Shown piece by piece: positions 14,091 through 15,257 of a stretch of DNA of 15,257 nucleotides. This DNA is from CAYMLQ01 sp964390795. GTDB taxonomy: Bacteria; Verrucomicrobiota; Kiritimatiellia; RFP12; UBA1067. Below the pieces are notes generated by a model that saw only the letters and a program-made list of their open reading frames with translations, made no database searches and was not told the origin of the DNA. Every line of letters starts with the position of its first letter. The stretch's first letter is position 1. Made by a program: the position numbers and the translations under genes. The stretch is from positions 1 through 15,257 of the forward strand of contig CAYMLQ010000105.1 in NCBI GenBank assembly GCA_964390795.1. The letters are read 5' to 3'.

Positions 14091-14291
14091 GTGACCAACT
14101 ACCACTACCCATGGCCGGCATCGGCCATCAACCCCAAGGACATGGCGCTGCTGTACAGCGTCCGCGAATTCTCTAGCCCGCGTGTGCCGATCAGCGTGCT
14201 GGTGGCAAGCGCCGTCCGCGCCACCTACGGGCAGGCCCTTCAACCAAAGGCCCTCCCCGAACACCAAACCAAAAGGAAAGAAGCAGCATGA
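14091..14291 (+). CDS. Small protein of unknown function upstream of the clamp gene
   Basis: This is a 66-residue protein from a GTG start with AAGG nine bases upstream. It opens with an aromatic stretch (TNYHYPWP), continues INPKDMALLYSVREFSSPRVPISVLVAS as two probable helices, and ends in a basic tail (HQTKRKEAA). No known domain is recognised and there is no membrane segment. The strongest support for it being real is the four-base ATGA overlap of its stop with the next start, typical of translational coupling, in the same direction as the sliding clamp. Confidence 0.55.
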   Translation: MTNYHYPWPASAINPKDMALLYSVREFSSPRVPISVLVASAVRATYGQALQPKALPEHQTKRKEAA

Positions 14292-14602
14292 GCAGACCCA
14301 AATTCATCGACGAGATCAGCAGACTCAATATCCCCAGCAAGTGCAAGGCTGAGCTGACGATGCTTTACGCCAAGTGCAAGCGCCTGGCGGCGGCCATCGT
14401 CCGCTTCATCAAAGCCCATAAAAAATTTGGCGAGAGCATGATCCTCGGCTGCGTCATCGCATTCCTGCTCGGGCAGGTGCCGTGGATCGGCGGGTTCCTG
14501 GCGCTGTGCGCGTTGGTGACAGCCGCCGCCATCGGCCTTATGCGTGAACTTCGTGAGGATCTCACGAAATTTTTCGACATCGAACTGCCTGCCGCAGTCT
14601 AA
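14288..14602 (+). CDS. Small membrane protein upstream of the sliding clamp
   Basis: This is a 104-residue protein. Residues 1-50 are polar and basic with a probable amphipathic helix (LAAAIVRFIKAHKKF). Residues 51-64 and 66-85 are hydrophobic (ILGCVIAFLLGQVPW, then GGFLALCALVTAAAIGL), forming either one long or two short membrane helices joined at V-P-W. The charged end (MRELREDLTKFFD) should lie in the cytoplasm. AAAGGAAAG precedes the ATG, which overlaps the preceding stop. The clamp gene starts 28 bases after its stop. No enzyme motif is present. From memory it resembles small membrane proteins of phage and plasmid replication regions, but this was not searched, and its role is unknown. 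Confidence 0.7.
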   Translation: MSRPKFIDEISRLNIPSKCKAELTMLYAKCKRLAAAIVRFIKAHKKFGESMILGCVIAFLLGQVPWIGGFLALCALVTAAAIGLMRELREDLTKFFDIELPAAV

Positions 14603-14630
14603 CCCCTAACCAAACCCAAAGGAGTCACAC

Positions 14631-15257
14631 ATGAAGCTCACAGTCACACGCGGCGAACTCAAGGATGCGGTGTCCGGATTCGCCAAGATCATCCCCTCCG
14701 GCAAGCCCACACTCTCGATCCTCGGCTGCGTGCGCTTCGCCATCGACTCGGGCGACCTCACGGCCCAGGCCACCGACCTCGACCAGACCGCCGTTTTCCG
14801 CTTCGACAACGCGGAGGCCGAAGGCGGGGGCGTCATCATCGTGCCGTTCCAGCTCCTGCGCGACCTCAGCAAGGGCACCGGCACCGAGACCGTCACGCTG
14901 GAGAACGACGGCGCTGACATCACTGTCACCAACAACGTGGGCGGCCACGCCATCACGCGCACGGTGCCCGGCACCGAGGACGTGGACTGGCCGGCGTCGG
15001 GAGCCGCGATCAAGACCGCCGAGGCCAAGGGGTTCCTGCAGGCGTACCGCCGCATGGCCCCATTCGCCTCATCTGACGAGACCAGGCGCACGCTCCAGTG
15101 CGTGAATGTGGACGTGTCGGGCGAGGGCGAGAACAACGCCACGCTCGTGGCAACAGACGGCCGCCGGCTCACCTGTTGCAACAGCATGCGCCTGCCCATC
15201 GGCGACGAACACGGCGTCATGGTGCCCGTGACCAAGTTCCTGCTGTGGAACGGGCTC
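14631..15257 (+). CDS. dnaN: DNA polymerase III beta subunit (sliding clamp), N-terminal part
   Basis: The clamp encircles DNA and tethers the replicative polymerase. The visible 209 residues cover domain 1 (about 1-120) and most of domain 2. Family landmarks are the opening KLTVTRGELKDAVSGFAKI, the strand-and-turn ILGCVRFAIDSGDLTAQATDLDQ (the TDL-acidic segment is highly conserved), and ATDGRRLTCCNSMRL in domain 2, matching the usual ATDGHRLA. The gene continues past the window; clamps are normally about 370 residues. GGAG at 14621-14624 sits six bases before ATG 14631. It follows two small genes in the same direction, not dnaA or recF, so this is probably an accessory clamp encoded by the mobile element rather than the host's chromosomal copy. 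That inference rests on context alone. Confidence 0.88.
   Translation, partial: MKLTVTRGELKDAVSGFAKIIPSGKPTLSILGCVRFAIDSGDLTAQATDLDQTAVFRFDNAEAEGGGVIIVPFQLLRDLSKGTGTETVTLENDGADITVTNNVGGHAITRTVPGTEDVDWPASGAAIKTAEAKGFLQAYRRMAPFASSDETRRTLQCVNVDVSGEGENNATLVATDGRRLTCCNSMRLPIGDEHGVMVPVTKFLLWNGL

Noticed and set aside
1..15257. CRISPR array, tRNA, rRNA or insertion sequence
   Set aside because: I saw no regularly spaced direct repeats, cloverleaf, ribosomal signature or transposase with terminal inverted repeats.

Overview
This is bacterial accessory DNA, high in G+C over most of its length. It looks like a defence cargo carried by a phage, plasmid or integrated element. The replication-type genes at both edges (a winged-helix protein, a P-loop replication ATPase and a probable DnaB-like protein on the left; a sliding clamp on the right) suggest a self-replicating or prophage backbone. 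The host cannot be named from sequence alone. A two-gene-plus-clamp cluster of this kind and a GAFTGA-bearing sigma-54-type activator fit several Gram-negative lineages, and I assign none.

Left backbone (1-2636, all minus strand). Reading right to left, this holds a 558-residue P-loop replication ATPase, a 65-residue small protein, a 99-residue winged-helix protein and the first 99 residues of a probable DnaB-type helicase or related ATPase that runs off the window. The two spacers inside this operon each carry a 12-bp perfect GC-rich hairpin a few bases after the preceding stop codon. The 396-base leader upstream (2637-3032) holds a 20-bp perfect palindrome, a cluster of smaller repeats and one plausible promoter.

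Central cargo (3033-13868). A 683-residue AAA+ protein with the sigma-54-interacting GAFTGA loop is read on the minus strand, divergently from a four-gene plus-strand operon. That operon encodes a Type I methyltransferase fused to a single-TRD specificity subunit, an unrecognised 259-residue protein with a PD-(D/E)XK-like residue pattern, HsdR (interrupted by a 10-N assembly gap) and a YgjP/DUF45 zinc metallopeptidase-like protein. Every junction in it is tight (1 to 4 base overlap, or one base apart). A DUF2971 gene follows in the convergent orientation. The TRD and the 259-residue gene have clearly lower G+C than the genes around them, as expected for exchanged or inserted modules.

Right backbone (14091-15257, plus strand). 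A 66-residue protein overlaps a 104-residue membrane protein by four bases. A DNA polymerase III beta-clamp follows and is cut by the window end.

Together the central operon should modify and restrict DNA. The AAA+ protein is a candidate regulator and the 259-residue protein a candidate accessory nuclease. Both roles are inferred from motifs and position.
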